64,000 nucleotides of DNA from Daphnia pulex (taxonomy: Eukaryota > Arthropoda > Branchiopoda > Diplostraca > Daphniidae). The notes under the pieces were generated by a model, which worked only from the letters and a program-made list of their open reading frames with translations, searched no databases and was not told the origin of the DNA. Position 1 is the first letter of the stretch. Every line of letters starts with the position of its first letter. Shown piece after piece: positions 63,218 through 64,000 of the stretch. The stretch lies in NCBI RefSeq assembly GCF_021134715.1, contig NC_060028.1, positions 146,501 to 210,500 on the forward strand, in the 5' to 3' direction. The position numbers and the translations under genes are program-made.

Positions 63218-64000
63218 ATGGACAACATTTCGCTACTTGGAATCTTTAAGGGTGAGCTTATTGAGCTTTTCTTCTTACCTTCTGTCGACGAAAATCCCAC
63301 GAATGGCGATCACAAAATACCCGAGCGTGAACTATTTCAATATTTACTCAAACAAAATACACAATCATCCATTCTAAGAGAAATCGACCACGAATCCAAG
63401 ATAATCGAAGTGGAAACTGATCGGCAAAGGGGTAAGTCTATTAAAAATGAACCTTTCCACACTTTCGTCATCTTCAAAACTGAAAAAGTCTGGTGGTCCT
63501 TAGAAAAGACCGCGAAAGACGCAGTCGTTTTGCAACGATTCCGCGACAAAAATGAAGTCAAGAACAAGTTTAAAGAAACTGAAATTCTTGCCGAAAAACT
63601 GGAGGGAAAAGGTTGCATGAGAGAGTTGTTAACATTTTTATGGATTCACATGATTATAGATGTCAAATACCAACGTCATTTATCTCGCTGCGAGTCATTC
63701 ATCCCGTTGATTATGAGAAAAATCACGAAAATCGGTTACAAATACGAGAAAGATTTCACTTATTCTACTTTGTCTGCTGAAGAAAAGAACCCCGAATTAT
63801 CAGATTTAATGGATTTCCTTTTAAATGTTTCCGATTGGCATCCGCTTGTCGTTGCAACTTATTTGGGAGACACGGTATTACTCGACAGATTAAAGCAAGA
63901 CGGAAAGTACAACATCAACGGCGTGTACAACAACTTGACTCTGCTCAACCTGGCCATTCTTTTTGATAAAACTGAAATGGTTCAACATTTCCTACAAAAA
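63218..64000 (+). CDS. Second His/Cys-domain ankyrin protein (3' end outside window)
   Basis: An uninterrupted frame of 261 codons from ATG 63218 (first Met after an upstream in-frame stop) to the window edge. It is homologous to residues 160-440 of the protein at 53186-55429: H81-T-F-V-I-F, V-W-W-S-L-E-K, V-V-L-Q-R-F-R, M-R-E-L-L-T-F-L-W, S-R-C158-E-S-F, W-H-P-L-V-V-A-T-Y-L-G-D and the first ankyrin-like helices (L-L-N-L-A-I-L-F-D-K-T-E-M-V). It starts without the N-terminal membrane helices of its paralogue, so it may be cytosolic or have an unseen upstream exon. Asn before the Cys is replaced by Arg, which could affect activity. Confidence 0.75.
   Translation, partial: MDNISLLGIFKGELIELFFLPSVDENPTNGDHKIPERELFQYLLKQNTQSSILREIDHESKIIEVETDRQRGKSIKNEPFHTFVIFKTEKVWWSLEKTAKDAVVLQRFRDKNEVKNKFKETEILAEKLEGKGCMRELLTFLWIHMIIDVKYQRHLSRCESFIPLIMRKITKIGYKYEKDFTYSTLSAEEKNPELSDLMDFLLNVSDWHPLVVATYLGDTVLLDRLKQDGKYNINGVYNNLTLLNLAILFDKTEMVQHFLQK

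Noticed and set aside
62985..63377. 130-residue plus-strand frame upstream of the second ankyrin gene
   Set aside because: It overlaps the real ankyrin-gene frame in another phase from 63218 on and shows no family features.

Overview
The window looks like nuclear DNA of a crustacean, most likely a water flea (Daphnia-type). This is inferred from compact genes split by GT-AG introns of about 55-120 bp, TATA-box promoters close to the start codons, and the gene families present: CUB-only secreted proteins with Thr-rich linkers, astacin proteases, a PDGF/VEGF-type receptor kinase, a C1q-like protein and LRAT-like proteins. No database search was possible, so the species is not established.

Layout. 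From 1 to 51 kb the minus strand carries a cluster of tandemly duplicated CUB genes: intact or nearly intact copies at 1-2153 (3' end outside the window), 11352-13105, 38861-40472, 42597-44510 and 46531-47537, plus decayed copies at 16253-17040, 27290-28800, 35390-37151, 41338-42130 and 59341-59484. Two nearly identical seven-exon astacin metalloprotease genes lie inside the cluster on the same strand (25199-26554 and 49318-50656). Two plus-strand genes interrupt it: a secreted coiled-coil protein with a C-terminal C1q-like domain (18263-20820) and a 16-exon receptor tyrosine kinase of the PDGFR/VEGFR (Pvr) type (29470-33480). The rightmost 11 kb changes character. It holds a membrane-anchored protein with a His/Cys LRAT- or PPPDE-like domain fused to ankyrin repeats (53186-55429, plus), a classical LRAT-domain gene (60760-61549, minus), and a second His/Cys-ankyrin gene that runs off the right edge (63218-64000, plus).

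Between the genes the DNA is largely made of recurring units: a block containing a Cys-rich reading frame (seven copies), orphan CUB-like exons that keep their splice sites, an orphan exon present three times, and several conserved non-coding blocks. These look like debris of repeated segmental duplication. Two DNA-transposon-like elements are visible: a 1.6 kb element with about 215 bp inverted repeats at 4788-6393, and a 275 bp palindromic hAT-like MITE at 15853-16127 with a 7 bp target duplication.

How the genes may work together. CUB domains and astacin catalytic domains occur fused in tolloid/BMP1 proteases. Here they are encoded by separate, interleaved, co-oriented secreted-protein genes with related 3' flanks, so a joint extracellular role is a reasonable but untested inference. 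The two ankyrin proteins and the LRAT protein share a His...Asn-Cys or His...Cys signature and are the most unusual set in the window.
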